Made by a program: the position numbers and the translations under genes. Shown here piece after piece: positions 25,476 through 36,289 of a stretch of DNA of 64,000 nucleotides. A model generated the notes under the pieces. That model was not told where the DNA came from. It saw only the letters and a list, made by a program, of their open reading frames with translations, and did no database searches. This DNA is from Paraglaciecola sp. MB-3u-78 (GTDB lineage Bacteria; Pseudomonadota; Gammaproteobacteria; Enterobacterales; Alteromonadaceae). Each line of letters starts with the position of its first letter. The first letter of the stretch is position 1. The DNA is taken from assembly GCF_002835935.1 (NCBI RefSeq), contig NZ_PJCF01000002.1, positions 62,001-126,000 of the forward strand, given 5' to 3'.

Positions 25476-26777
25476 TTGGAAGACATTGCCACCAGTAGTT
25501 TATTCATAATTCTCGGTGTTTTGATTTTACTCTCTGCATACTTTTCAAGCTCAGAAACTGGCATGATGTCGATTAATCGATATCGGCTCAAACATCTTGA
25601 GAACCAAGGGCATAAAGGTGCCCTCAGAGTACAAAAACTGTTACAACGCCCAGATAGACTAATTGGATTAATTCTAATAGGTAACAATCTCGTGAATATT
25701 GCTGCCTCTTCTATCGCCACCATTATTTGTATGCGCTTGTTCGGACATTTAGGTCTTGGAGTAGCGACGGCCATCACCACACTTTCTTTAACGTTAGTCA
25801 TTTTAATCTTTGCCGAAGTGACACCAAAAACACTCGCAGCTTTATACCCAGAAAGAATATCCTTTCCTAGCTCGTTTATTTTATTGCCGTTACTGACGTT
25901 GCTATACCCCTTTGTATATTTGGTTAATGGCATATGTAACAGTTTATTAGCACTTTTTCGAGTTCGAAATACAGGTGAAGATGGAAATAGTCTTAGCCGC
26001 GAAGAATTGCGGACTGTTGTGCATGAAGCAGGGGCAATGATCCCGAAAAAGCACCAAGATATGTTAATGGGTATACTAGACCTCGAAAACGTTACTGCTG
26101 AAGACATTATGGTGCCGCGCAGCGATATTGTGTCTATCGACATTAATGACGAATGGAAAGATATTCAAAAACAATTGGTTAACTCGCAGCACACTAGGGT
26201 TTTGTTGTATCGAGATAGCATAGATGATGCAGTTGGTTTTGTGCATGTCCGTGACGCACTGAGATTACTCTCAAAAGATCAGTTCACTAAAGCCACATTG
26301 CTCAGAGCGGTACGAGAAATCTATTTCACACCTGAGTCCACCCCATTACACACTTTGATGTACAAATTCCAGGAGGAAAAAGAACGTATTGGTTTAGTGG
26401 TGGATGAATACGGTGATATTCAAGGGTTAGTGACATTAGAAGATATATTGGAAGAAATCATCGGTGACTTTACCACCAGTTTTTTGCCTGATCACAGTAA
26501 AGAAGCTAATTTGCAACAAGACGGCAGCGTGTTAATAGATGGAAGTGCCAATATTCGAGAGCTCAATAAAGAATTGGATTGGAAATTTCCTACAGAAGGT
26601 CCTAAAACCTTGAACGGGTTAATATTAGAGTATTTGGAAGATATTCCAGAAGCCAATATCAGTGTACGTCTTGCCGGTTATCCCATCGAAGTATTGGAAA
26701 TGAAAGACAATATGGTCAAAACGGTGCGTGTAATACCTGAGTTCTATCGAAGTGATGAAATGAAATATTCTGAATAA
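25476..26777 (+). CDS. corB: CNNM/CorB family transporter with CBS domains (YfjD)
   Basis: A 433-residue membrane protein of the HlyC/CorC-CNNM group, linked to magnesium and cobalt efflux or resistance. An N-terminal DUF21 region with about three to four helices (1-180) is followed by a CBS pair (about 200-330; MVPRSDIVSIDI, LGLVVDEYG-type motif IGLVVDEYGDIQGL) and a C-terminal CorC_HlyC domain (about 345-425). The start is TTG 25476 with AGGA nine bases upstream. It follows ypjD by 57 bases in the same direction, the usual gammaproteobacterial order. Confidence 0.9.
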   Translation: MEDIATSSLFIILGVLILLSAYFSSSETGMMSINRYRLKHLENQGHKGALRVQKLLQRPDRLIGLILIGNNLVNIAASSIATIICMRLFGHLGLGVATAITTLSLTLVILIFAEVTPKTLAALYPERISFPSSFILLPLLTLLYPFVYLVNGICNSLLALFRVRNTGEDGNSLSREELRTVVHEAGAMIPKKHQDMLMGILDLENVTAEDIMVPRSDIVSIDINDEWKDIQKQLVNSQHTRVLLYRDSIDDAVGFVHVRDALRLLSKDQFTKATLLRAVREIYFTPESTPLHTLMYKFQEEKERIGLVVDEYGDIQGLVTLEDILEEIIGDFTTSFLPDHSKEANLQQDGSVLIDGSANIRELNKELDWKFPTEGPKTLNGLILEYLEDIPEANISVRLAGYPIEVLEMKDNMVKTVRVIPEFYRSDEMKYSE

Positions 26778-26778
26778 A

Positions 26779-26958
26779 TCAGCTCTTGTTTTTATCTCGG
26801 TTGTTTTTGATTTTATTTTTTAAGTATTCGACTTTTTCGTTCAAATTTGACAGGCGATCATAGATATCCTGAAGCTCAGTATCGTGAGTCAGTTGCGATT
26901 CATTTACATGATATTCCAACGCCTGTTGTAAGACTGCTGGCAAACTTTTGCTGATCAT
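26779..26958 (-). CDS. small coiled-coil protein, unknown function
   Basis: A 59-residue protein from ATG 26958 (or TTG 26964). Its C-terminal half is a likely coiled coil (LQDIYDRLSNLNEKVEYLKN) and it ends in a basic tail. The stop abuts the end of corB on the other strand. It lies upstream of sixA in the same direction, 62 bases apart on the transcript. The family is not recognised. The ribosome site is weak, so this is a probable rather than certain gene. Confidence 0.5.
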   Translation of the reverse strand: MISKSLPAVLQQALEYHVNESQLTHDTELQDIYDRLSNLNEKVEYLKNKIKNNRDKNKS

Positions 26959-27019
26959 ATTCAACGTATCGGTAGATCAATCAGTTTTCTTAAGGTTAAT
27001 TGATTCAATTTCTCAATAT

Positions 27020-27496
27020 TTAAACCGGATGATAGATACTTTCTATCGTGCCCGCACCGGCAGCCAGATCATAATCAACAATCACCACACTAGAGGTATC
27101 AAATAACATCGACTTTTTATCAAAGAGCACTTCTTCCAAAAAGTAACTAACAAAGGGCATATGACTGACAACCAAAATAACATGTGGTTGTGATGCTGTT
27201 TCATACAAAACCTTAATAAAGTCATGAGCGACCTTAGGATCGCCTTCGGGTATCACGTCTTCACATATTTGCTTTTTTATCACTACAACGTGTTCGCTGA
27301 GCTGCTCATAGGTTTGCTGTGCACGCACATAACTGCTGACTAAGGCAATATCAATCGGTAGATCCGCCCCTAGGTAATCATATAACCATTTACCTGCTGT
27401 AATCGCTTGTTTTTCACCTAGGCTGGTTAAGCTTCGGGTATTGTCCTGTTCGCGAAACCTTTCAGCTTCTCCATGACGCATGATAATTAACTTCAT
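27020..27496 (-). CDS. sixA: phosphohistidine phosphatase SixA
   Basis: A 158-residue histidine phosphatase. The N-terminal RHG motif is LIIMRHGEAERF and the second catalytic histidine is in LVVSHMPFVSYF. SixA in E. coli removes phosphate from histidine phosphotransfer domains such as ArcB and acts on the nitrogen phosphotransferase system. The length matches. A GAGA precedes ATG 27496. It is divergent from the M16 protease gene, with a 133-base shared upstream region. Confidence 0.92.
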   Translation of the reverse strand: MKLIIMRHGEAERFREQDNTRSLTSLGEKQAITAGKWLYDYLGADLPIDIALVSSYVRAQQTYEQLSEHVVVIKKQICEDVIPEGDPKVAHDFIKVLYETASQPHVILVVSHMPFVSYFLEEVLFDKKSMLFDTSSVVIVDYDLAAGAGTIESIYHPV

Positions 27497-27629
27497 AATT
27501 CTCGCGGAATTTATAATTGAAACATTAGAGTCTATTGTGCCTAATATAACAAAAAATATAATTAAAAAACTGCACCATTAAAAAATTAGTTTATGCTTGA
27601 AATGTCTTTCAACATAGGGAAAGAGAATT

Positions 27630-30383
27630 TTGCTTAAAAGTGCCTACGATAATCGTCAATTCAAGCATATTGAATTGGATAACGGCCTGCGAATTTTGTT
27701 AGTGCAAGACCCAAACTGTGTAAAAAGTGCCTGCTCTGTTACCTTTAACGTGGGTCATTTTAATGATGACAAAGATTGCCACGGTATTAGTCACTTATTG
27801 GAGCACATGCTTTTTTTGGGTAACGATGAGTTCACACAAGCCAACGGGTTTAATGATTTTATTGCCACCCACGGAGGTAGTATTAATGCGTTGACAGGCA
27901 CAGAATACAGCAGCTATTTTTATGAAATTGCAGCTGAATATGAACAACAAGCCTTAACCCATTTATACGCAATGCTCAGTAAACCTTCTTTTTGCGAGAC
28001 GCTTATCGAAAAAGAAATCAATGCGATAAACGCCGAGTTTTTATTAAAACAAAAAGACGATTTAAGACGTCTTTATCAAGTGCATAAAGAAACATGTAAC
28101 CCTGCTCACCCTTTTAGTCAATTTTCGGTGGGTAATCATCAAACATTCGAGCCTTTTAGCCCATTTCAACTCAAACAAAAATTACAACGGTTGTTTGAGC
28201 GTTTTTACCAACCGCAAAATGCTTGTTTGTGTTTAGTTAGTCAGCAACAGTTGTCAGTAAGCGAAGAGTCTGTTCGTCATCAGTTTAGCAATTGGCCGTC
28301 AAATAATAAGTTACCTGACGAACCGCTGCCAGCACTTTACCTTGAACATAATCTAGGTGTGCAGATCAATATTTTGCCTTTGCAAAAAGCCCGCAGAATG
28401 ATTTTAACCTTTGCGCTGCCTGAACAGCATTCTCATTACAGAAGCAAACCTTTAAATGTGCTAAGCCATATTTTAGGGGATGAAGGTGAAGGGGGGTTAT
28501 TACATTTTTATAAAACAAAAAACTGGGCCACTAACCTAAGTGCCGGTGGTGGCATAGAAGGCAGTACTTTCAAAGACTTCAATGTGAACCTTCAGCTTAC
28601 AGACGATGGTATTCAATATACTGACGAAGTGATTACTGCGCTCTTCTCATATATTCAATTAATCAAAGAAAACGGTATTGAAACCTGGAGGATCGAAGAA
28701 ACCGCCAACCTCAATCAACTCATGTGGGATTTTCCTGATCAAGCAAAAGCTATCGACGAAGCATCACACTACAGTCAGTCAATGTTCGAATACCCGCCAC
28801 AACACCTCATTGCAGGCGACTATATTCTGGATAAACCCGCAGTGGATATTGTGTTTCAGATGCTAGCGTTTTTCTGCCCCGAAAATATGCGCATAAAAAC
28901 AATTAATCCCTTTGTCAAAACCACTCATAAAGCCAAGTGGTATAATACGCCTTATAGTGTTGAACCTATTGAAGCAAGCCGCATGGCGTCTTTTTTAAGT
29001 GGCAATTGGCAATCAAGTTTTGTGCTTCCAAAAGCCAATCAATTTTTACCCCCTTGTAAACCAGTCAAATCCATTGCCCCTGAATTTGTGATACCTAAAC
29101 AAATTATCAGCGAGAATGGATTAGACATTTGGTATGGACAAGACGATAAATTTCAGCAACCCAAGGGAGATTGTTTCTTAACGTTTGATTGCCAAGCGGT
29201 AAATGAAGGTATTCATGTCACTACGGCTAAACGATTATGGGTAGCTTTGTTAAACGAAAAGCTCAACCAAAAATATTATCAAGCGAACCTCGCTGGCATG
29301 CATTTTCATTTGTATCCACATCAAGGTGGGTTTTCTCTGCAAACCAATGGTTTTAGCGCAAACCAGTTAGAATTCTGTACTAACCTTTTAACCCAAATAG
29401 TGGTCAATAAAGATTTTTCTAGTCGTTTTTCTCAAATAAAAGCCAAACAATATCAGGGTTTATGCAATGCACTATTAAATAAACCTATTAACCGACTTTT
29501 TTCAAAACTCTCCGTGCTTATGCAACAACAAAATCACGCCCCATCAGAGATGGCTCAGGTTATGCTAAACTTGACGCCTGATGATATAGGGGTAACGAAA
29601 GAAAAGTTACTCAGCCAATTTCATTTAGAAGGACTAATGTTTGGTGATTGGAACGCAGAAGAGGCATACAAAGTCAGTGCTGATATTAAAACATTTAGAA
29701 TGAAGCATGGCACCAGTGCCAAAATCCACAGAGGGGTCGCAGATATTAGACACGGTAGAGTCATTTCCTACCCAGTAGAGTGCCAACATAAAGATCCCGC
29801 AGTGGTAATCTACTTTCAAGCCCCTGACGCGAGTCTCAAAAATGTGGCTCTGACCATTCTTGCAGAACAATTAATTGCCACCCCATTTTTTAATCAACTG
29901 CGCACCGAGCAACAACTCGGTTACTTAGTAGGTAGTGGCTACATACCCTACAATCAACATCCTGGTATAGGCTTTTACATTCAGTCACCCCATTATCCTG
30001 CAGAATACCTTATTAATGCAATCCATGTATTTCTACAGAAAATAGTTGAAAATATTAACCAATACAGTCCTGTATGGGATGCGCTCAAAAAAGGCGTGAT
30101 GAAACAATTAATGGAGAAAGACACAAATCTAAGCATGAAAAGTCATAGGTTGTGGATGGCTATTGGCAATCAAGATAGAACATTTACATATAGCTCTCAA
30201 ATGACGAAAACCATCTTAGATATTGATTTTTATGAGCTCAAAGCCTACCTGATTTCACTCGTATCACGACAAGGTTTTGGAGAAGCGATATTGTACAGCT
30301 CAGAGCAGCATGCCCCTATCTCATTCAAAACCGAAGTAATAACAGATATTCAAAATTTCAAATCCACCAGCCAATACCTTTGA
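27630..30383 (+). CDS. insulinase family (M16) zinc metalloprotease, pitrilysin-like
   Basis: A 917-residue M16 peptidase. The inverted zinc motif HLLEH lies at residues 55-59, and the third ligand is probably E136 in INAEF, 76 residues further on, as in the family. A second M16 domain and an inactive C-terminal half with QLGYLVGSGY follow. No clear signal peptide is seen, so it may be cytoplasmic or exported by another route; E. coli pitrilysin is periplasmic. The start is TTG 27630 preceded by AGGGAAAGAGA. In the shared upstream region TTGAAA (27517-27522) and TAATAT (27542-27547) could be a promoter with an overlong 19-base spacer. Confidence 0.9.
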   Translation: MLKSAYDNRQFKHIELDNGLRILLVQDPNCVKSACSVTFNVGHFNDDKDCHGISHLLEHMLFLGNDEFTQANGFNDFIATHGGSINALTGTEYSSYFYEIAAEYEQQALTHLYAMLSKPSFCETLIEKEINAINAEFLLKQKDDLRRLYQVHKETCNPAHPFSQFSVGNHQTFEPFSPFQLKQKLQRLFERFYQPQNACLCLVSQQQLSVSEESVRHQFSNWPSNNKLPDEPLPALYLEHNLGVQINILPLQKARRMILTFALPEQHSHYRSKPLNVLSHILGDEGEGGLLHFYKTKNWATNLSAGGGIEGSTFKDFNVNLQLTDDGIQYTDEVITALFSYIQLIKENGIETWRIEETANLNQLMWDFPDQAKAIDEASHYSQSMFEYPPQHLIAGDYILDKPAVDIVFQMLAFFCPENMRIKTINPFVKTTHKAKWYNTPYSVEPIEASRMASFLSGNWQSSFVLPKANQFLPPCKPVKSIAPEFVIPKQIISENGLDIWYGQDDKFQQPKGDCFLTFDCQAVNEGIHVTTAKRLWVALLNEKLNQKYYQANLAGMHFHLYPHQGGFSLQTNGFSANQLEFCTNLLTQIVVNKDFSSRFSQIKAKQYQGLCNALLNKPINRLFSKLSVLMQQQNHAPSEMAQVMLNLTPDDIGVTKEKLLSQFHLEGLMFGDWNAEEAYKVSADIKTFRMKHGTSAKIHRGVADIRHGRVISYPVECQHKDPAVVIYFQAPDASLKNVALTILAEQLIATPFFNQLRTEQQLGYLVGSGYIPYNQHPGIGFYIQSPHYPAEYLINAIHVFLQKIVENINQYSPVWDALKKGVMKQLMEKDTNLSMKSHRLWMAIGNQDRTFTYSSQMTKTILDIDFYELKAYLISLVSRQGFGEAILYSSEQHAPISFKTEVITDIQNFKSTSQYL

Positions 30384-30603
30384 TATTTGTGCAAATTAGC
30401 TAAAAAAACAGCAAACAAGCACATTTCTCATTAAGACTCCCGTTTTAATAAGATTAATACTTGTAGCAGCCCTATAAATTAGGCATATTTAGACTCGAGA
30501 GATATGGATATGCCTACGATTAAATCTAAATATTATAAGGTAGACCACTACCACTGGGTGAGAATTACATATTTTCTATTTATTAACATTCCGCAGTTTT
30601 TTA

Positions 30604-33600
30604 TTGTCTCTTCTACTGGGACTTTTTTTGGTCCCTTATTCCCACGCTGCAAACAATGTTTTTGTTAAGTATTCTAAATCTGATGGCTTAGTAAATAACA
30701 CAGTAACCAACAGCCTAGAAGATACTCACGGATTTATGTGGTTTAGCACTTTTGAAGGTCTAAGCCGTTTTGATGGTTATGAGTTCAAAAACTATAGGCA
30801 TTCTAGAAAAGATCCTAATTCCTTACCAGACAACTTCACTAAAAAACTACTTTTAGACTCTCAAGGCAAACTTTGGGTTGCTACTCAGAATGGACTGGCT
30901 AAATACAATCCATTAAAAGATAACTTTACGAATTATAACAAAGACAACAGTCAGTTGAACAGTAACGAGATTTTTACTATCGCCCTTAATAAAGATGGAA
31001 ATTTGTTGGTTTCTACTGCTGCAAACCTTTACCTTTACGATAATTTGGCTAATTCATTTCTACCTTTTACAGTTAACGGTGAAAAACTACCCGTAGACAT
31101 TAAGGTAATATTTAGCGAGCCAGATAAAACTTGGTTAGGCGGTATTGGCCAAGGCATTTTTATTCTTGATCATAGCACTAACACTCTGTTCAGTTTACAA
31201 GAAGCCAATCCTTGGGATCTCATAGTTGAAGCCAAAACGCTACTAGAATTGAAAGTTATTGATGATAATTATTGGTTAGGAACAGAAATCGGCGCCTACA
31301 AAATCAATAGACAATCGTTAAAAGTGCAGCTTTTAAACACACAAAGCGAACCATCTATACTTGGCGGTCGCGTTAACAGCATCGTCCAAAATCAGGATAA
31401 AAAAATATGGTTAGGAACGGAAACTGGCATCAGTATTTGGGACAGTGAGACCAAACATGTTTTTTCATTCAATGAAAAAAATAGTACAAACTTTGGATTA
31501 GAAAGTAGTTTCATTCATAGCTTATTTATAGATTCAAATAGCTCCATCTGGTTAGGCACATATTCTGGAGGTTTATATCGTTACAATGCCGATAGTTCAC
31601 AGATAAAATTCTTCCAGAAACAAAGTAATAATCCAAACGGACTTTCAGGGGATATAGTTTGGGGCATAGACCAAGACTCTAATGGGAAAATATGGATTGC
31701 GACACAATCAAAAGGGTTAAACCGTTTTGACTCAGAAAACCAAATATTTAAAAGGTATCTAACTGATTTTAAACATAATATATGGGCAATTGAAGTCGAC
31801 CAGTTTGACAATATATGGGTCGCCAGCTCAGGTGGTATATTTATTTATCGTGAAAAGAACGCAAACGAACTGAGTCTAGTCAAAACACTCTTACCTGGTA
31901 CTAACGTAATGAAAATCAAATATTTTTCAGAACGCATCTGGTTACCCACCGAAAATAATACTATTAGCTGGATAGAGCCACAAAATTTTGCTGTGATCTC
32001 AGTTGAGTTACCAAATAAAAAAATCAATTATGTTGAAACATTATTCCTCGATAGTGCACAAAACCTATGGCTCGAAACTAATTTGGGCTTAATGCTCTAC
32101 AACATCAATGACAAACAGTTGCAACGTTTAGCCCTTGGTTTTGATGACTCTATCCGATCTTTTAATTCAGTTGACGAGACAAATGATAGTTTTTGGTTAT
32201 CTACTATCACCCATGGAATCATTCGGTTAAATAAAGATTCATACAAAGTGATAGATAGAGTACATAATGAAAATGGCCTCGCAAGTGACCAAGTCATTAA
32301 ATCAATCATTTACAAAAATAGCTTATGGGTATCGCACACTAGTGGTGGCATTGATGAGATATCCTTAGAAACGGGCAAGGTTTTGCAAAATATTGCGCCT
32401 GAAAGACTCATGTTTACCGAGCTAAATGAAGACTCCGGCCTGCTTTCCGAAGCAGGTGATATATTATTTGGTGGCTCAGATGGAATATTAATGTTTGATC
32501 CCGATGAGTTGTCTTTTGAAGCTAATCAACAGAAAGCATCTAAAAACCAGCTACAAAATAATAAAGCGCCCACTATTACCCAATTACGCTTATTTAACTT
32601 GCCCATCTCGTTTCATTCGGATAATTCGCCACTTATTAAACCAATTAACTTGTCTAATAGTATTGATCTGCCCAATGAATCTTCATTGCTTAGCATTAAG
32701 TTTGCTCAAGTGAACCCTGTTAACCCTGAAGCTGTAAAATATCGCTATCGACTATTAGGTCTATCAGATAAATGGATAGAGACAGATGCGGAATCCTTAA
32801 GGCGTGCTGATTTTTCAAGTTTGGATTTTGGCAGTTATGCATTTGTTGTCCAGAGTAAAAATCCCTTAGACGATTGGTCTGAGCCAAAATCGCTGCAAAT
32901 CAACATAGCTCCCCCCTTATGGCTAGAGCAAAACGCCTTAATTTTATATGGCATATTGAGTATTCTAATTTTGCTTTATTCATTCAAGCAAATCCGCTCT
33001 AGAAATGCGATACGTCGATCCATATTGGAGAATGAAGAACGATTAAAGTTAACCCTTTGGAGCAGTGGCGACGAACTCTGGGATTGGGATATTTACCAAG
33101 GGCAAGTATTTCGTTCTAACACTTGGGGTACCTTAGACTTCCCCCAAGATGATATTAGAGTCAACAGCTCTTACGAAGCCAATATCCACCCTAACGATAT
33201 TCAACGAGTGCAACAGTCTTTAAATGAACATCTCAGCGAAAAAACGGAACATTACGAAACCACTTATCGCGCTAAAACATACAAAGGTGACTGGCTGTGG
33301 GTGCTTGACCGAGGCAAGGTAGTAGCCAGAGACAATAATCATCAACCACAAAGGATGACGGGCACATTAAAAAACATAAGCCATTCAAAGGAAGCTGAGG
33401 AGCAGCTGAAATTATTTAAGCGTTCTATCGAAACTATTTCTGATGGTGTATTTATTACCGACACCTCTTTTAAATTTATCTCAGTGAACAATTCCTATTG
33501 TAAATACACGGGCGAAACCCGTGAGCAAGCCCTAGCCAGTTATTTAACCTTTCACCAATATCCCGGAGCCTTCACCGAAGAAGTCAAAAAATCCTTGCAG

Positions 33601-35079
33601 CAAAAAGGTAATTGGTTTGGCGAAGTAGAATCCCGCCGTGGGGCAGGAGAAAAATATGAGATGGATTTAAACATTGATGCCATCACTGATGAGGATGGCA
33701 AAATCAGCCATTATGTGGGGGTCTTCTCAGATATCACTTCCCGTAAAGTCACAGAAAAAGAGCTGCTCAAATTATCGAATACCGATCCCTTAACGGATTT
33801 ACCTAACCGCTCCTTCTTTCAAGCGAGTCATAGCAATATTGTGCGCAGGGATACACAACATGCATTGATATGTTTGGATATGGATAATTTTAAGAAAATC
33901 AACGACTCTTTAGGCCACCAAACAGGTGATGTGTTGATTAAACAAATTGCTAAGCGGCTACAAAAAATAGCCGGAACTAAAGCCACCTGTTACCGATTAG
34001 GTGGTGATGAGTTCAGTATATTGATTGATAATTCCACTGATATCCACCACATCACTCACTTTGCACAAACCATATTAGATAATATGGCAAGACCTTTTAT
34101 TATGAACAAACAAGAGTTTGTATTGGGTGCTAGTTTAGGCATTGCCTTCTATCCGGAAGACGGCAGAAATCCTCAAGAACTGCTAAAAAATGCCGACACA
34201 GCCATGTATTTTGCTAAAAATGCTGGGGGCAATAAGTATCAATTCTTCAGCGGTGAAATGAACCAAAATGCAGTGCGTCAATTACAAATAGAAAATCTTA
34301 TAAGGCATGGCTTAAAAGAAGATTTATTTACGGTTTTTTATCAACCTAAAGTCGACATTGCTAGCGGCAAGTTAGTCAGCATGGAAGCCCTAGTACGTTA
34401 CGAGCACCCTGAAAAAGGTTTAGTTAGCCCTGCGCAATTTATTCCCTTGGCCGAACAAACCGGACAAATCATTGAAATTGGTGAAGTTGTTCTTAGAAAA
34501 GCTTGTGAAGACACAAAACGCTGGGTTGAAGCGGGTCTGTTTACTGGCCGTGTTGCCGTCAATATCGCGGCCAGACAGTTTGAGATCCCAGATTTAGATG
34601 AACGTATTATGAGTATTCTACAAAAATCGGGCTTGTCTGCCTTACATTTAGAATGTGAAATAACAGAAGGCACCTTGATGCAAAGTCCTGAAAATGCCCT
34701 AAGAATGATGCAGCGCTTACGTGAGCGTGGCATACACTTAGCATTAGATGACTTTGGCACAGGCTACTCATCCCTTGCATATTTAAAACGATTCCCTATC
34801 AACACATTAAAAATTGATAAAGCCTTTATAGACGATATTGCCACTAGCGCCGAAGACCGACATATGGCACAAGCCATTATTGCCATTGCCCATAACCTTG
34901 GCTTAAAAGTGGTTGCCGAAGGAGTGGAATATGAGAATCAACTGGCAATTTTACGACGTTATAAATGCGAAATGTTCCAGGGCTACCTCTACAGTAAACC
35001 ATTAAACGCAGTCAAATTTGAGCGTTTACTCAAAGAAAATCATGAACTGCAAAAAGTTATCCAAAATTCCAGTATCTAG
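30604..35079 (+). CDS. membrane sensor with beta-propeller, PAS, GGDEF and EAL domains
   Basis: A 1491-residue c-di-GMP protein. A periplasmic two-component regulator propeller (about residues 15-650, many WxG/WLGT repeats) and a Y_Y_Y domain (about 690-770) precede one helix at 780-800. Two PAS segments (about 820-1050), a GGDEF domain with intact GGDEF at 1133-1137 and an EAL domain with EAL at 1261-1263 and DDFGTGYSSLAYL follow. Both enzymatic signatures look intact, so it may be bifunctional. The frame opens at TTG 30604 without a ribosome site and with a clipped signal peptide. A frame with GAGAG and ATG 30510 leads into it but is off by one base at the T6 run 30597-30602, so the true start is probably 30510. 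Confidence 0.88.
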   Translation: MSLLLGLFLVPYSHAANNVFVKYSKSDGLVNNTVTNSLEDTHGFMWFSTFEGLSRFDGYEFKNYRHSRKDPNSLPDNFTKKLLLDSQGKLWVATQNGLAKYNPLKDNFTNYNKDNSQLNSNEIFTIALNKDGNLLVSTAANLYLYDNLANSFLPFTVNGEKLPVDIKVIFSEPDKTWLGGIGQGIFILDHSTNTLFSLQEANPWDLIVEAKTLLELKVIDDNYWLGTEIGAYKINRQSLKVQLLNTQSEPSILGGRVNSIVQNQDKKIWLGTETGISIWDSETKHVFSFNEKNSTNFGLESSFIHSLFIDSNSSIWLGTYSGGLYRYNADSSQIKFFQKQSNNPNGLSGDIVWGIDQDSNGKIWIATQSKGLNRFDSENQIFKRYLTDFKHNIWAIEVDQFDNIWVASSGGIFIYREKNANELSLVKTLLPGTNVMKIKYFSERIWLPTENNTISWIEPQNFAVISVELPNKKINYVETLFLDSAQNLWLETNLGLMLYNINDKQLQRLALGFDDSIRSFNSVDETNDSFWLSTITHGIIRLNKDSYKVIDRVHNENGLASDQVIKSIIYKNSLWVSHTSGGIDEISLETGKVLQNIAPERLMFTELNEDSGLLSEAGDILFGGSDGILMFDPDELSFEANQQKASKNQLQNNKAPTITQLRLFNLPISFHSDNSPLIKPINLSNSIDLPNESSLLSIKFAQVNPVNPEAVKYRYRLLGLSDKWIETDAESLRRADFSSLDFGSYAFVVQSKNPLDDWSEPKSLQINIAPPLWLEQNALILYGILSILILLYSFKQIRSRNAIRRSILENEERLKLTLWSSGDELWDWDIYQGQVFRSNTWGTLDFPQDDIRVNSSYEANIHPNDIQRVQQSLNEHLSEKTEHYETTYRAKTYKGDWLWVLDRGKVVARDNNHQPQRMTGTLKNISHSKEAEEQLKLFKRSIETISDGVFITDTSFKFISVNNSYCKYTGETREQALASYLTFHQYPGAFTEEVKKSLQQKGNWFGEVESRRGAGEKYEMDLNIDAITDEDGKISHYVGVFSDITSRKVTEKELLKLSNTDPLTDLPNRSFFQASHSNIVRRDTQHALICLDMDNFKKINDSLGHQTGDVLIKQIAKRLQKIAGTKATCYRLGGDEFSILIDNSTDIHHITHFAQTILDNMARPFIMNKQEFVLGASLGIAFYPEDGRNPQELLKNADTAMYFAKNAGGNKYQFFSGEMNQNAVRQLQIENLIRHGLKEDLFTVFYQPKVDIASGKLVSMEALVRYEHPEKGLVSPAQFIPLAEQTGQIIEIGEVVLRKACEDTKRWVEAGLFTGRVAVNIAARQFEIPDLDERIMSILQKSGLSALHLECEITEGTLMQSPENALRMMQRLRERGIHLALDDFGTGYSSLAYLKRFPINTLKIDKAFIDDIATSAEDRHMAQAIIAIAHNLGLKVVAEGVEYENQLAILRRYKCEMFQGYLYSKPLNAVKFERLLKENHELQKVIQNSSI

Positions 35080-36289
35080 ACTCACTTTGACTCACCTCAC
35101 ACTATTAAAAAAATTTTTTTTCTAAATAAATGGCTCTGTTCCATATCAATGTTGGTGTTGATAAGCAGCAGCCAATATTTGCTGTTTATCTAGCTTATCC
35201 CTCGTTTCTTTAAACCAAGCAATATAATGCGCTAAATACTTAGTCGCCCCCTCGATTTTTTCTTTCTGTCCAATCTTTTAAGTGAGCTATGGCACCATTT
35301 ACAGTCTGAATATGATAAACCTTATCAATGACTCTCCTTTGGTTACTAATGAGTCGTTTATGCGCGCATTGGGTGACCTTCACTATTTCCTCATAGGCGT
35401 GAGCGCCATCACTACATAAAACAGAGACTTCGGTTATATACCTGAACATCTTCAAAATGCAGGTTTGAATTGTTGAAAGTTGTCATTAATGGTACTGCCA
35501 AGTGAATCAGCAATGACAGGCAAGGTAGTCGTAAAAAATTGATTTATTCGCCGTCGAAATTCTTTGGTCGTTGCAAAGTACTGACTATTTCTGGCATATT
35601 TATTCATGACCTTCCAGAGTCGTTCTATCGGATTTAAATTGGGACTATAAGGCGGTAAATAGTGTAAGGTGATATCCAGATTTTTTGCTGCCTCTGTCAC
35701 CAACCTCGAACGATGATACCCTGCTCCATCAAGTACCATATGGATAGTCCCACTTGTTTGATAAACGTTTCGTGTCCTGGTAAGAAAATCAACAATCGAC
35801 TCACCGTTAACGGTCTTATCATATTGCTCTATCACCGCTTTCTCTAAATGCCCCAGTCTGATTGCGCCGACAATATTGAGTTGCGTGCGGCTGCCGGTCG
35901 TCTCTATCGGTTTATCAACGCCTTTTTTTATCCATCCTGATGTTATTTTGGTGGCCTGAGTAGGATGCACTGCATCCATGAATAACAAGGGCTCATTCTC
36001 GCTGATGTTGTCTTTTAACTGTTCATAATACTCAATAAACGCTGCTTGTTTATCCACGTCAAACTTATGGGGAACACCTTTAGGCTGCTTGTAGCTGAAC
36101 TGATGCTGATGCAACCATTTGTTCAATCCTGATACCGTATACTCCACCTCAAAAGTCTTTTTTATGTAGGCAACAATTTGGTGGGTGTGTAAATACGTCA
36201 CCTCACAAAGATGGGTAATCAGGCACTTCGTTTGTTCGGTATCCAGATACCCACTTGAGCCACCGCTTGTAGAAGTCAGTTTCCCAAGG

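Noticed and set aside
25373-26143. A 256-codon minus-strand frame opposite corB
   Set aside because: Its composition mirrors the CorB frame and the plus-strand protein has all its domains, so this is a shadow.
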